DNA from: Bacteroidota bacterium
GTDB taxonomy: Bacteria; Bacteroidota; Bacteroidia; Sphingobacteriales; Sphingobacteriaceae
Direction: 5' to 3'
DNA length: 64,000 nucleotides
Assembly (NCBI GenBank): GCA_013286235.1
Contig: JABDGE010000007.1
Location: 1-64,000 of the forward strand
A program made the position numbers and the translations under genes. Each line of letters begins with the position of its first letter. Positions within the stretch are counted from its first letter, which is position 1. Below the pieces are notes generated by a model that was not told the origin of the DNA, did not search any database, and worked only from the letters and a program-made list of their open reading frames with translations. Below are positions 1 to 9,612 of the stretch, one piece after another.

Positions 1-503
1 CCGGAGCCGACGGAGATTTGATCAAAGCAAAAAAACGACCCGTAAAAACCATTGATTATGGCTTTGTGGGAGACCTGGATACTCATTCTGTTAACAAAGA
101 AAATCTGATCAGTCTTTTAGAAGCCGGATTTACGCCTGCTTTTTGTGCATTGACACATGATGGAGAAGGGCAATTGCTTAATACCAATGCCGATACGATC
201 GCCTCGGCACTGGCGATTGCGCTGGCGGGTGACTACGAGACTACGCTGGTGTATTGTTTTGAGAAAAAAGGCGTGTTAAAAGATATCAATGATGAAGGCT
301 CGCTTATTAAAGATATCACTCCGGCATACTATGAAGAATTGAAGCAGCAACAGGTGATACACAGCGGGATGCTACCCAAGCTGGATAATGCCTTTTCGGC
401 CATTGCCTGCGGGGTTAGCGGTGTAGTGATAGGTCATTCGGATGACCTCCCGAATTTAAAGAACAAGAAACCATTTGGAACGCATTTATACAGCAACACA
501 TGA
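1..503 (+). CDS. argB: Acetylglutamate kinase, C-terminal part (5' truncated by window edge)
   Basis: Reading frame is open from the window edge (..GADGDLIKAKKRPVK..). ArgB-like C-terminus, overlaps proC start by 4 bp. Confidence 0.85.
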   Translation, partial: GADGDLIKAKKRPVKTIDYGFVGDLDTHSVNKENLISLLEAGFTPAFCALTHDGEGQLLNTNADTIASALAIALAGDYETTLVYCFEKKGVLKDINDEGSLIKDITPAYYEELKQQQVIHSGMLPKLDNAFSAIACGVSGVVIGHSDDLPNLKNKKPFGTHLYSNT

Positions 504-1315
504 ACTCACAACAGCATATAGCCATTTTAGGGAGCGGTAACATTGGGCTTTCGCTGGCCAACGGGCTGGTAAAAGCAGGAAAATGCAAGCCCCAGCAAAT
601 TTCGCTCACCCGGAGAAATGTGGGCGCCCTGGCAAAGTTTGACGAGTTGGGCTATTACACAACCGACAATAATTTAAAGGCGGTGAAGAAAGCCGACTTT
701 GTGGTACTGGCGGTTTTGCCCCAGCAACTCAATAAACTGCTGGAAGAAATACGGCCGGCGCTAAAGGCTGATAAGCAATTGCTGATCTCGGTTGTATCGG
801 GCGTAAGCTGCGCGGATATACGCAAGCAACTCGATTTGAACGTACAGGTTGTGCGCGCGATGCCCAATACAGCCATCGCTATCGGCCAATCGATGACCTG
901 TATTGCGACCGACACCGCCACGCCGAAGAACATCAATTTTGTAAGATCGCTGTTCGATACCGTGGGCACAACCATACAGATCAACGAAGAATTGATGACA
1001 TCAGCCACGGCGCTTTGTGCCTGCGGGATCGCGTTCTTTTTAAGATCTATCCGTGCGGCATCGCAAGGCGGTACCGAGATCGGTTTTCATGCGCACGACG
1101 CACTGAAAATGGCGGCTCAAACTGCCAAAGGCGCTGCAGACCTTCTTTTACAGCTTTCCTCCCACCCCGAACAGGAAATTGATAAAGTTACATCGCCAAG
1201 CGGCTGTACCATTGCGGGGTTGAATGAGATGGAGCACCACGGATTTAGTTCAGCGATGATCAAGGGTATTAAATTATCGGCACAGAAGGCGGGGGATTTG
1301 TACCAGGGGAGTTAG
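500..1315 (+). CDS. proC: Pyrroline-5-carboxylate reductase
   Basis: N-terminal GSGNIGLSLANGL Rossmann motif; C-terminal TSPSGCTIAGLNEME signature of ProC. Confidence 0.93.
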   Translation: MNSQQHIAILGSGNIGLSLANGLVKAGKCKPQQISLTRRNVGALAKFDELGYYTTDNNLKAVKKADFVVLAVLPQQLNKLLEEIRPALKADKQLLISVVSGVSCADIRKQLDLNVQVVRAMPNTAIAIGQSMTCIATDTATPKNINFVRSLFDTVGTTIQINEELMTSATALCACGIAFFLRSIRAASQGGTEIGFHAHDALKMAAQTAKGAADLLLQLSSHPEQEIDKVTSPSGCTIAGLNEMEHHGFSSAMIKGIKLSAQKAGDLYQGS

Positions 1316-1317
1316 GC

Positions 1318-1480
1318 AGTTGGCGGTGGTGAATGGTGAGTAGTGAATTGTTAGTGGCAGGGGGCAGTAGCAGTGGCAGTTGGCGGTGGTGAGTGGTGAA
1401 TCGTTAGTGGCAGGGGGCAGTGGGTAGTGGTGAATGGTGAGTAGTGAATCGTTAGTGGCAGTGGGCAGTGGCAGTGGTGA
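1318..1480. repeat. Intergenic degenerate repeat, GGCAGTTGGCGGTGGTGAATGGTGAGTAGTGAAT family
   Basis: Internal tandem-like units GGCAGTTGGCGGTGGTGA / GTGAGTAGTGAATCGTTAGTGGCAG; related sequence near 12360, 36783 and (inverted) 54700. Confidence 0.75.
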
Positions 1481-1510
1481 AAAAGTCCGAAAGTTGGATA
1501 AGCCGTTGAT

Positions 1511-1993
1511 TTAGATACTGCACTCGTTTAGGGACTTTAGGAATTTGTCCCTCCCTCCTTTTTCGATATCAATGATTCGCAGATCGATCCAGTAGTTAGG
1601 CTTTTTATTGAACAGCTTTAGCCGTATCCATTTTAGCAGCCTGAAAAGCGGGTTCTTTACCCTGGCGATATATTGCTCCGGGCGATATAACTTTATACAG
1701 AGCGATGTATCGGCCGCTATTACTTCCTCAATGTCAGCCCAATCGTACCGGGTGTTTTTATAACGGTCGAGGATGTAAACCTTGTTCGCGGTGAAGATCG
1801 GTTTTTTCAGGACTTTGAAATACGCCAGGAAGATGAGGTGCCAGGCGATGATCAATGCGCCCATGCCAAAGAAAAGCAATAAAAATGGATTGTATGAGGA
1901 CCAGGTTTTGATTCCGTACCAGGATGCCACCACCATGCAGGCCAGATACAGGAAAAATTGTTTGCCTAACTTTACGTAACAAAACATCGGCAT
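1511..1993 (-). CDS. Hypothetical membrane protein (two TM helices then PH-like domain)
   Basis: Long ORF, N-terminal hydrophobic segments, Bacteroidota codon usage. Confidence 0.7.
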   Translation of the reverse strand: MPMFCYVKLGKQFFLYLACMVVASWYGIKTWSSYNPFLLLFFGMGALIIAWHLIFLAYFKVLKKPIFTANKVYILDRYKNTRYDWADIEEVIAADTSLCIKLYRPEQYIARVKNPLFRLLKWIRLKLFNKKPNYWIDLRIIDIEKGGRDKFLKSLNECSI

Positions 1994-2081
1994 TTTTTAA
2001 TACTCACCTTTTAATACTGCACCAATTTAGATAGTTTAATACATCCCGGTACATCAATTCAAGCACCATAATATATAAAAA

Positions 2082-2212
2082 TTTGTCATTTCGACCGAGG
2101 TACGAGGAGAAACTCTCTCCTGATCCCAGCGAAGAATCTTATACACCTGATAGTACGACTGTATAGCCCGCCTGTATGGCGTATAAGATCTCTCCTTCGT
2201 CGAGATGACAAA
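2082..2212. repeat. Imperfect long inverted repeat (MITE-like hairpin)
   Basis: TTTGTCATTTCGACCGAGGTACGAGGAGA...GTATAAGATCTCTCCTTCGTCGAGATGACAAA; left arm recurs at 58405. Confidence 0.8.
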
Positions 2213-2236
2213 AAAGGGTGGTGGGATGAAATTCCA

Positions 2237-2926
2237 CTATTCAAGGTAATAGTGCTCCACCCCTTCCAATTGTTCGTTTAGCTCATAAACTAAAGGGATA
2301 CCCGTTGGGATATCCAATTGCGTTACCTGCTCGTCGCTAAGGTGATCGATGTACTGAATTAGGGCCCGCAGGCTGTTGCCGTGTCCGCAAACGAGCACCT
2401 TTTGGTCTTTCCGGATTTCGGGGACGATAAATTCGTTCCAAAAGGGCAAAACCCGGTCCATGGTTCCGCTTAGGTTTTCGGTAAGGGGCAGTTCACGTTC
2501 GGTGAGGTGTTTATAACGCGGATCTTTGCCGGGATACCTGTCGTCATCTTTTGTGATGGCAGGCGGCAGCTCTTTCGGGTCGCGGCGCCATTTGTGAACC
2601 AGTTCGGCTCCGTATTGGGCTACAATTTCATCCTTATTTAAACCCTGCAAGGCGCCGTAGAAGCGTTCATTCAGCCGCCACGATTTTTGGACGGGTATCC
2701 ACAATTGGTCCAGTTCTTCCAGAACGATGTTGATTGTCTTGATGGAACGCTTTAGTACGGATGCGAAGCCGAAATCAAAGTTATAGCCATGGCTTTTTAG
2801 CAGTTGCCCAGCTTTTATGGCCTGTGAAACCCCTTCTTCACACAGGTCTACGTCCGTCCAGCCGGTAAACCTGTTTTCTTTATTCCAAACGCTTTCACCA
2901 TGGCGAAGCAGCACTAATTTTTGCAT
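2237..2926 (-). CDS. gpmA: 2,3-bisphosphoglycerate-dependent phosphoglycerate mutase
   Basis: [25 protein letters not shown] motif, [22 protein letters not shown]. Confidence 0.95.
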   Translation of the reverse strand: MQKLVLLRHGESVWNKENRFTGWTDVDLCEEGVSQAIKAGQLLKSHGYNFDFGFASVLKRSIKTINIVLEELDQLWIPVQKSWRLNERFYGALQGLNKDEIVAQYGAELVHKWRRDPKELPPAITKDDDRYPGKDPRYKHLTERELPLTENLSGTMDRVLPFWNEFIVPEIRKDQKVLVCGHGNSLRALIQYIDHLSDEQVTQLDIPTGIPLVYELNEQLEGVEHYYLE

Positions 2927-3031
2927 AAGAGGATTGTTGGGCCGAAGTTAAGAACCGTTTGCAAATAAAATTGGGAAATGTGGATGGAAGCGCTAAATTG
3001 CATTGAAAACCAATTTAAAACCTTTAAGATC

Positions 3032-3616
3032 ATGATCCCAACAACTCCCGTTACGGTAAAGGATGGTATTGCCAATCCTGCGCCCCTTGGCCTTTGCGCC
3101 TTTGGTATGACAACCGTTTTGCTAAACCTGGCCAACGCAGGTTTTATCGAACTTAACTCCATGATATTGGCCATGGGCATCTTTTATGGCGGCCTGGCGC
3201 AGGTGATCGCCGGTGTCATCGAATCTAAAAAGAATAACACTTTCGGGCTAACCGCCTTTACCTCTTATGGTTTCTTCTGGCTGTCGCTGGTAGCGTTGAT
3301 CCTGATGGGCAAGTTTAACTGGTTCGCCGGACCTTCCGGCAGCGCTTTGGCGGCCTACTTTGTTGTATGGGGCTTGTTTACCTTATGTTTGTTTTTCGGT
3401 ACGTTGAGGCTCAACCGGGCATTGCAAGTTGTTTTTGGCACGCTTGTTATTTTGTTTATCCTGCTGGCCATCGAAAAAGGTGCGGGGAGCGAAAGTGCAG
3501 GTAAACTGGCAGGTTATGAGGGGATAATTTGCGGCCTGTCGGCGATATATGCAGGCATAGCGAATTTGTTGAACGAGGTTTATGGGCGGGATGTGTTGCC
3601 GATTGGGAAAGTTTAA
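3032..3616 (+). CDS. Acetate uptake transporter (GPR1/FUN34/YaaH family)
   Basis: NPAPLGLCAFGMTTVLLNLANAG motif and multiple TM helices. ORF opens at 2978; start at 3032 (MIPTTPVTV) seems likelier. Confidence 0.85.
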   Translation: MIPTTPVTVKDGIANPAPLGLCAFGMTTVLLNLANAGFIELNSMILAMGIFYGGLAQVIAGVIESKKNNTFGLTAFTSYGFFWLSLVALILMGKFNWFAGPSGSALAAYFVVWGLFTLCLFFGTLRLNRALQVVFGTLVILFILLAIEKGAGSESAGKLAGYEGIICGLSAIYAGIANLLNEVYGRDVLPIGKV

Positions 3617-3648
3617 CACGAGGTGCAGTTTGAATTGGCGCTGGTTAC

Positions 3649-3664
3649 CCCCGCACGTGCGGGG
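3649..3664. terminator. Perfect palindrome CCCCGCACGTGCGGGG downstream of the acetate transporter
   Basis: 16-bp perfect palindrome shortly after the stop codon; could be terminator or dispersed repeat. Confidence 0.45.
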
Positions 3665-4006
3665 TTCCTAACGGAACGTGAAAAACGTTTATTTATATAT
3701 TTCTACCAACCAGATGTCCGCTTTTAGCGGATGGGAATAAACGTGTGCCGTAGATGGAGAGCACAGCCTGCATTGGCGCAATTGCCTGATGATTAGTTGC
3801 GTACCTACGGCACGCTAACTTTCCTTTATTAATTTTCTACCGATATTTTGCACCTACGGCGCAATGAGGAGTAAAATATGATGACACATTTGTGCTTTTT
3901 ACGGCCTTTAATTTGTGGCCAAACTTAAACTTCAAAGGAGAAATCCCAGGCGATCACCATTATTTGGAAATCTTGCGGACATCAATATTGACAACACAAA
4001 GAACTG

Positions 4007-4014
4007 TATTTTTG
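4007..4014 (+). promoter_or_regulatory. Bacteroidota-type -7 element TATTTTTG upstream of 4049 ORF
   Basis: Matches TAnnTTTG; positioned 35 bp upstream of ATG. Confidence 0.45.
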
Positions 4015-4048
4015 CTTCACCGGGCTCTCAACCGTTCGGAATATTTTA

Positions 4049-4432
4049 ATGAAAGACTTTAAGAAGTATTACCGCCTTCCGGCTACCCCGGAGGAGATCT
4101 ATATTGCGCTGACCAACCCGTTTACGATCGAGTTGTGGACAGGCGAAGCAGCGGAGATGTCGACAGAACCTGGTTCAGAATTTTCGATGTGGGAAGGCAG
4201 CATTGTTGGGAAGAACTTTGAGTTCGAGGAAAATAAAAAGATCGTGCAGCAATGGTATTTCGACGGGCAGCCGGAGCCGTCTATTGTAACTATTAAACTT
4301 CATCCGGATAAGGATGGCACATCGGTTGAACTGAAGCATACCAATATTCCGGATTCCGAATATACTGAATTCGCTGAAGGCTGGGACGAGAGCTATTTTG
4401 GGGCGTTGAATGAGTTTTTTGAGGGAGAGTGA
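4049..4432 (+). CDS. SRPBCC/START-like (AHSA1-type) domain protein
   Basis: YYRLPATPEEIYIALTNPFTIELWTG..GWDESYFGALNEFFEG typical of this fold. Confidence 0.8.
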   Translation: MKDFKKYYRLPATPEEIYIALTNPFTIELWTGEAAEMSTEPGSEFSMWEGSIVGKNFEFEENKKIVQQWYFDGQPEPSIVTIKLHPDKDGTSVELKHTNIPDSEYTEFAEGWDESYFGALNEFFEGE

Positions 4433-4540
4433 GTCTTAGTTCGCAAGTTGCCGGTCCCTATAAGTCGTTCATGATCAGCATGCAGTATGCTAATCACATC
4501 ACAGGCGTGTTTAGATATGGATAGTGCGCTGTGGCAGGCA

Positions 4541-4570
4541 TTCCGCCGTCGCTGAAGCTATGGCGGATGA
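4541..4570. repeat. Inverted repeat TTCCGCCGTCGCTGAAGCTATGGCGGATGA
   Basis: CCGCC...GGCGG arms around GTCGCTGAAGCTAT; intergenic. Confidence 0.5.
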
Positions 4571-4687
4571 AAGGCGTAAAAGCATGGCGTATAGGCCTTT
4601 GCCCACATGGTTCGAGGGCCTGCCATTGACACCCTGATCGTTATGGCGGGTACCCGGCATGACCCGGGGGAAATTGCCGAATAAATA

Positions 4688-4951
4688 TTATCTTTTGCTG
4701 TGTGCTTCTATGTAAGCAGCCATCGTAGCAACATCCACCAATGCCTTGCGGCCTTCGCGGGGATCGCGGATATCGATGCCATATTCCTTTTTTAATAAGA
4801 CGATCAATTCCAGCGAATCGATAGAATCCAGTCCTAAGCCTTCGCCAAACAGCGGTTCATTGTCCTTAATATCATCCGGTGTAAGGTCGGTAAGATTTAG
4901 AAATTTTATCAGCTGTTCTTTTAGCTGTTGGCGCAGTGTGGTGTTATCCAT
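4688..4951 (-). CDS. Acyl carrier protein
   Basis: LFGEGLGLDSIDSLELIVLLKKEYGI phosphopantetheine attachment motif. Confidence 0.93.
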   Translation of the reverse strand: MDNTTLRQQLKEQLIKFLNLTDLTPDDIKDNEPLFGEGLGLDSIDSLELIVLLKKEYGIDIRDPREGRKALVDVATMAAYIEAHSKR

Positions 4952-4956
4952 CGGAT

Positions 4957-6240
4957 TTATATTAAATTTTTTCGTTTGAGCTGAAAAAAGATGACCAGCT
5001 GAAACACAAGGGTAATAATAAATAAAGGAATTAAGTTTACAAAAACGTCGCTTAATTTTCCTCCAAGCAGGAACAGGTCATAATAGGCCTGGAGCGACCA
5101 GTGGAGCGGCGATAAGTTCGAGACCGTCCTCAATCCGCCCTGCATGGCGAAGCTCGGAACCATTAATCCACCCATAACGGACAAAATAACAATTGATACC
5201 GCGCCGAAACCATTTCCCTGCACCTGGGTGGTAGCAAAAACGCCCACCATAATTGCATAGCTAACTGCGCACCAGCCGGTAATTACCGTGGCAATGACCA
5301 GGGCGGTCAAATCAGATGGCAGGTTTAAACCAGGCAAACCGATCAATGGAAACAGATAAATGCCCATCGAAAATATCACCATGGCCTGGAGCAATGTTAC
5401 GCCAAGATAAGTGATCTGCTTGGACAACATGCCGACATTGTAGTTGGTTGGCAATGTTTTGAGCCGGATAAAACTGCCGCTCGTTTTTTCGCGCACAACG
5501 CTTGCGCTTAGCGACATGATGATAAAAAACATAGCGAATATAGTCCAGGCGGGTACATTATGCTGCGTGGTGTTGGGCAATCCCAATCCCCCGGTTTTAG
5601 ATACCGACACCATGCCGATGGCCGACTGGGTGTTGAGCATTTCGTTTTCGAGGTCGGGAGGCAATTGTTTTTCATTTATTGCATAGTACAATTTACGCAA
5701 AGTCTCGCGCCCCTCAACCAGTTGCAGTGCGCTTGTAAGACCGCCCTGTACCGAAAATCGCAACGATTCCTGCAGAATAGGGCTAAAATATAAAGTAAAA
5801 GGAGGCTCGGGCAGAAAAGCTTTGTGCCGCGTGGAGTCGGGCTGCAAGCCAAAACTCTTTAATGACTTATTTGCCGAATTTTGCGCTTTGGCACCTTCCC
5901 TTTCAGAAAAATCCGCCGGTATCATGATGGCCAGCTGCGCATCTTTATCCTTCATCGCCTGTTTGATGTCTTCGGGCGATTCGTTTTTTGGTAAAGGCGA
6001 AACTTTTAGCAATCCCACCCTATTGATAGCGCTGATCAACTGCAGGCTGGCTTGCCCGGTATCTTTATTGCAAACCAACAGGGGTAGTTTTGATTTGCCT
6101 ATTAACTGGAACGTGCTGTTTTGGATGCTGGTAACCACCACAACCAAAATAATGGGCATCACAAACATCAGCAAAATGCCAGTGCGATCGCGCAGCAATA
6201 TTTTGCAGTCTTTCTTTATGGTGACCCAAAGTTTGTACAT
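4957..6240 (-). CDS. ABC transporter permease (ABC-2 type)
   Basis: N-terminal TM, large periplasmic loop, C-terminal ABC-2 membrane domain; overlaps ATPase gene. Confidence 0.9.
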   Translation of the reverse strand: MYKLWVTIKKDCKILLRDRTGILLMFVMPIILVVVVTSIQNSTFQLIGKSKLPLLVCNKDTGQASLQLISAINRVGLLKVSPLPKNESPEDIKQAMKDKDAQLAIMIPADFSEREGAKAQNSANKSLKSFGLQPDSTRHKAFLPEPPFTLYFSPILQESLRFSVQGGLTSALQLVEGRETLRKLYYAINEKQLPPDLENEMLNTQSAIGMVSVSKTGGLGLPNTTQHNVPAWTIFAMFFIIMSLSASVVREKTSGSFIRLKTLPTNYNVGMLSKQITYLGVTLLQAMVIFSMGIYLFPLIGLPGLNLPSDLTALVIATVITGWCAVSYAIMVGVFATTQVQGNGFGAVSIVILSVMGGLMVPSFAMQGGLRTVSNLSPLHWSLQAYYDLFLLGGKLSDVFVNLIPLFIITLVFQLVIFFQLKRKNLI

Positions 6241-6995
6241 CAGTCTCTGAATTCCTTTCCGGTTAAGCTAATAAACAATTCCTCAAGACTTTTCTTCTTG
6301 TATTTTTTGCTCAATTCTTCCAGTGTACCTTCCGCAATTATCTTTCCGCTGTCAATCAGGGCCATCTGCCTGCAAAGCGTTTCGGCCTCGGTTAACTGGT
6401 GCGAGGTATAGATCAAAGTGGTACCGTTGTCGTTGAGCTCTTTAAGGTAACTAATGATGGCATGACGGGTTTGTACGTCCACACCGACGGTCGGCTCGTC
6501 CAAAAAAAGAACGGAGGGGTTGTGGATCACCCCTATCGCCAGGTTTACACGGCGCTTCATGCCGCCCGAAAACTTGCCAACCTCTTTATCCTTCACATCT
6601 TCGAGCCCTAAAATGCTTAACAGTTCCGCAGTGCGTTTCTTTGTCCGTTTGCGGTCCAGGCCGGCCCAGGCTCCATAAAACTCCAGGTTCTCCATGGCGC
6701 TTAACTCGCGGTAAAAGGAAAAATCCTGCGGCACAAAACCGAATAACCTGTTCACCTTTTTACTGCTGGTGCCCATCTTGTGCCCTAACAGCCTGATTTC
6801 GCCGACGCTGGGATTCAGTACTCCGGTCATCAGGTTCATCAATGTAGTTTTGCCCGCGCCATTCGGCCCGAAAAGGCCGAAACTTTCGCCCTTTTCAATA
6901 TTGAGATTTAAACCTGACAGCAAAGCCGCATCTGTTCCCGGATACCGGAAGTCGATGTGCTCTATACTCATCGCCATTGGGTTTACTATTGCCAT
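6240..6995 (-). CDS. ABC transporter ATP-binding protein
   Basis: Walker A GPNGAGKTT, signature FSGGMKRR, Walker B VLFLDEPT. Confidence 0.96.
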   Translation of the reverse strand: MAIVNPMAMSIEHIDFRYPGTDAALLSGLNLNIEKGESFGLFGPNGAGKTTLMNLMTGVLNPSVGEIRLLGHKMGTSSKKVNRLFGFVPQDFSFYRELSAMENLEFYGAWAGLDRKRTKKRTAELLSILGLEDVKDKEVGKFSGGMKRRVNLAIGVIHNPSVLFLDEPTVGVDVQTRHAIISYLKELNDNGTTLIYTSHQLTEAETLCRQMALIDSGKIIAEGTLEELSKKYKKKSLEELFISLTGKEFRD

Positions 6996-7999
6996 TTTAT
7001 ATTTTTTAGCGCCAGGAACGCATTCTTTTCGACTTCGGATATTTCAACGAGGTAATCGCCCATCGCATCAAAATCTGCCTGGCTCCCCAGGCGTCCTTTG
7101 TAAATACCTGCAGCATGCACAGCCGATTCGCGCCACTTATCGCCCGCCGCAGTAAACTGCGCGGAAATATCTTCTAACTGGTTCCCGGGTGAATATGCTT
7201 CAGCCTGCTGTAAAAACGCCGCATAAATATATCGGAATCCGCCACCGCCAGTGCCAATTTCCTCCTGCATCCGAACCATTTGCGCCAGGTAAGAACCGGC
7301 TTTTTCAATGCCGAGCTTATCGCGCCACTTTTTTATTTTCAGGCCGGTGGTCTTTATCCCTTTTACCCCGGCAAACGGCCCGGGTATGCTTAGCATATTG
7401 AATACGTTTTTTTGTACGCCGCTTTTGATTGCTTTTTTAATCGTTTCGTTGTTAATTTCAATTTTTTTTGCCGGGTAGTACAGGTGTCCCCTTGGCGCCA
7501 GCGCGCCTTTGGCGAAGCGTACCCGCTCCAGCTCATAGCTGGTTAAAACGCTGGGGAATTCCATGATCGGGTCGCTCACTGTATAGTTATCGCCGGTTTT
7601 GTCAAAGACGACGATGTTGTGGGCATTGAAATGGAAACGGTATTCCTTTGGGAAATAGGGTAAATAATAAACTCCTACCTGGGCGCCGACGGGTATCCCC
7701 TCTTCGAGGCGATCATCCAAAAACCGGGCGGCTGTTTCCTTCGACCGGAACTTTTTGCGGGTTACGGGGATGCCCAATGATTTGCAGGTCCGGTTAAAAA
7801 TAAAACCGGGCATGTTTCTGAATGCGATGGCCGGGCCATTGTTTATTTTGATGAAAGGAACCTGCACATAAAACAAACCCGCGCCAATCCCGAACGCCAG
7901 CGGCTCGGTAATTTTCCCTCCTGAAGTTTGCCGTAATAGGTTGCTGGTTACGCCCGATTCACAATGCGCGCCCTGGTGGTGCTCGAACTCAATCTTCAT
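6986..7999 (-). CDS. BtrH N-terminal domain protein (Cys-dependent acyl-ACP transferase-like)
   Basis: HHQGAHCESGVTSNLLRQ, FNAHNIVVFD, VSDPI arrangement like BtrH. Confidence 0.85.
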   Translation of the reverse strand: MKIEFEHHQGAHCESGVTSNLLRQTSGGKITEPLAFGIGAGLFYVQVPFIKINNGPAIAFRNMPGFIFNRTCKSLGIPVTRKKFRSKETAARFLDDRLEEGIPVGAQVGVYYLPYFPKEYRFHFNAHNIVVFDKTGDNYTVSDPIMEFPSVLTSYELERVRFAKGALAPRGHLYYPAKKIEINNETIKKAIKSGVQKNVFNMLSIPGPFAGVKGIKTTGLKIKKWRDKLGIEKAGSYLAQMVRMQEEIGTGGGGFRYIYAAFLQQAEAYSPGNQLEDISAQFTAAGDKWRESAVHAAGIYKGRLGSQADFDAMGDYLVEISEVEKNAFLALKNIKWQ

Positions 8000-8397
8000 G
8001 AACGGTCATACTTTTTAGATCATCGATGCTGATATTGAAGGCATCGGCATATTTTTGTAATGTTTTGGATGATAGCTTGTTGAATACTCCCGGCTTGGTA
8101 TGTCTTTTTATCTGCCATTGCCAGAAGCCTGTATAGCCCGCCAGTATAGCGGTATCCATTAAGCGGTATTCCATAAAAAATAAAACCGGGCTGGCATTGT
8201 TAGTCAATACTTTTTGTTTGGCGGCGGCAATGCGTTTTTCGATATCCCCCCAGGCAACTTCAAGAGCCGATTTTTTTACATCCCAGCCAATGCTTTGCTC
8301 GGCCACATATTTACCATTGTTATCCGTTGCATAACAGAGCTCCCTGGTTATTTTGCCAAGCGCGCTTAAATCCTGTGGAACTTCGTTTTTTTTTCAT
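7989..8397 (-). pseudogene. Hypothetical cluster protein; start disconnected from body by an A9 homopolymer (called ORF 7989..8306 uses an internal GTG)
   Basis: Body frame runs upstream as KKNEVPQDLSALGKITRELCYATDNNGKYVAEQSIGWD.. with no start. ATG at 8395-8397 followed by nine A; eight A would give MKKNEVPQDL... in frame. Confidence 0.75.
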
Positions 8398-8425
8398 TTT
8401 TTTACCCCGTCTGACTTCGGACTTT

Positions 8426-8441
8426 CCCGATCGCAATCGGG
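8426..8441. repeat. CCCGAT-CGCA-ATCGGG inverted repeat
   Basis: 6-bp perfect arms, 4-nt spacer; same family at 26599, 34861, 38750, 58587, 63448. Confidence 0.8.
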
Positions 8442-8453
8442 ACGTCTTTAGGC

Positions 8454-9602
8454 CTAAACTACCGTAAGCATTGCATACATATACGAAAAACGTGCACTTT
8501 CGGGCACCAGCAACAGTATTTTTTCTCCTTTTTTCAGCCGCCCGCTGTTAAAAAGCTCATCTATCATCAGGTAGACCGATGCCGCCCCCACATTACCAAC
8601 GGTATATAAATTTATAAACCATTTCTCGTAAGGGATGCCGCCGCCGTATATATCTATCATGTCATAGATCTTCGGGCGGAAAAAATCGCTGGAGATATGT
8701 GGTAAAAAGTAGTCGATGTCGGCTACCGTCAGGCCTTTCTTCTGAAATATCTCCATTATTTTTCTGCCCCCAAGCGGAACAATGTTGTCGCTTAACAGCG
8801 TGATGTCCTGTTTGATGCTAAAAACCGACCGGTTCATGATCTCTTCGGGGGTATAATCCATAAATCCTTTAAGGGAACCATCCTCCATCTTCTCGGCGCC
8901 CATATACATGCAAGTTTTCATCTCGTTAGCATATGAGACGCCTTCTATCCAGTCCAGCTGCAGGCTTAGCCCCTCTTCGTTCGGCTTATCGCTCAACAAA
9001 AATGCGGAGGCGCCATCGGAAAGCATCCACCTTAAAAAATCCTTCTGGAAGGCGATAAAGGGGTTTTCGGCCATCTCGACCAGCTTTTGCGCCTCTTCTT
9101 CAAAAACATCCGATACGAGCAATCCCGAAAATCGCTCGGATCCGGTAGCCACCGCTGACTTGATTTCGCCCGCTTTGATAGCCAGGTAAGCATATTTAAT
9201 GGCATGCATACCTGCACAGCAAACCCCGGATGGGGACACGACTTCAATACCTCCCATTTCAGGCAGCCAGCCGTGGGTCATTACCCCATGGCTGGGCATC
9301 ATCTGGTCGGGCGAGGATGTACCGCAGGAAAGAAGCTCAACTTCGTTTAATTCTTCGGGGTGGGTTTGAAATAATGCACGCACCGCCATCGCGGTCATTT
9401 CGGCATTGGTGTGGGTGGATCTGTGTTCTTTATCCAGCGCATAGTACCGGTTGGTTATCCCGTTATTGCGCAGGACGATCTTTTTTGATTTGGACGGTTT
9501 GTTATTAATGTACCCGAGGTATTCCTCCATTTCATCATTGGAAACGGGCTCATTCGGAAAGAAGGATGAAGTACGATTAATATAAACTTTTGTGTCAGAC
9601 AT
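8454..9602 (-). CDS. 3-oxoacyl-ACP synthase III family protein (DarB-like)
   Basis: KASIII fold motifs SPSGVCCAGMHAIKYAYLAIKAG, YTVGNVGAASVYLMIDEL; adjacent to DarA-like ORF. Confidence 0.85.
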   Translation of the reverse strand: MSDTKVYINRTSSFFPNEPVSNDEMEEYLGYINNKPSKSKKIVLRNNGITNRYYALDKEHRSTHTNAEMTAMAVRALFQTHPEELNEVELLSCGTSSPDQMMPSHGVMTHGWLPEMGGIEVVSPSGVCCAGMHAIKYAYLAIKAGEIKSAVATGSERFSGLLVSDVFEEEAQKLVEMAENPFIAFQKDFLRWMLSDGASAFLLSDKPNEEGLSLQLDWIEGVSYANEMKTCMYMGAEKMEDGSLKGFMDYTPEEIMNRSVFSIKQDITLLSDNIVPLGGRKIMEIFQKKGLTVADIDYFLPHISSDFFRPKIYDMIDIYGGGIPYEKWFINLYTVGNVGAASVYLMIDELFNSGRLKKGEKILLLVPESARFSYMYAMLTVV

Positions 9603-9612
9603 ATAGTTAGTA

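Noticed and set aside
4433-4687. Possible decayed gene between the SRPBCC gene and the ACP
   Set aside because: No long frame or family motif; only a short CCGCC..GGCGG inverted repeat is recognisable.
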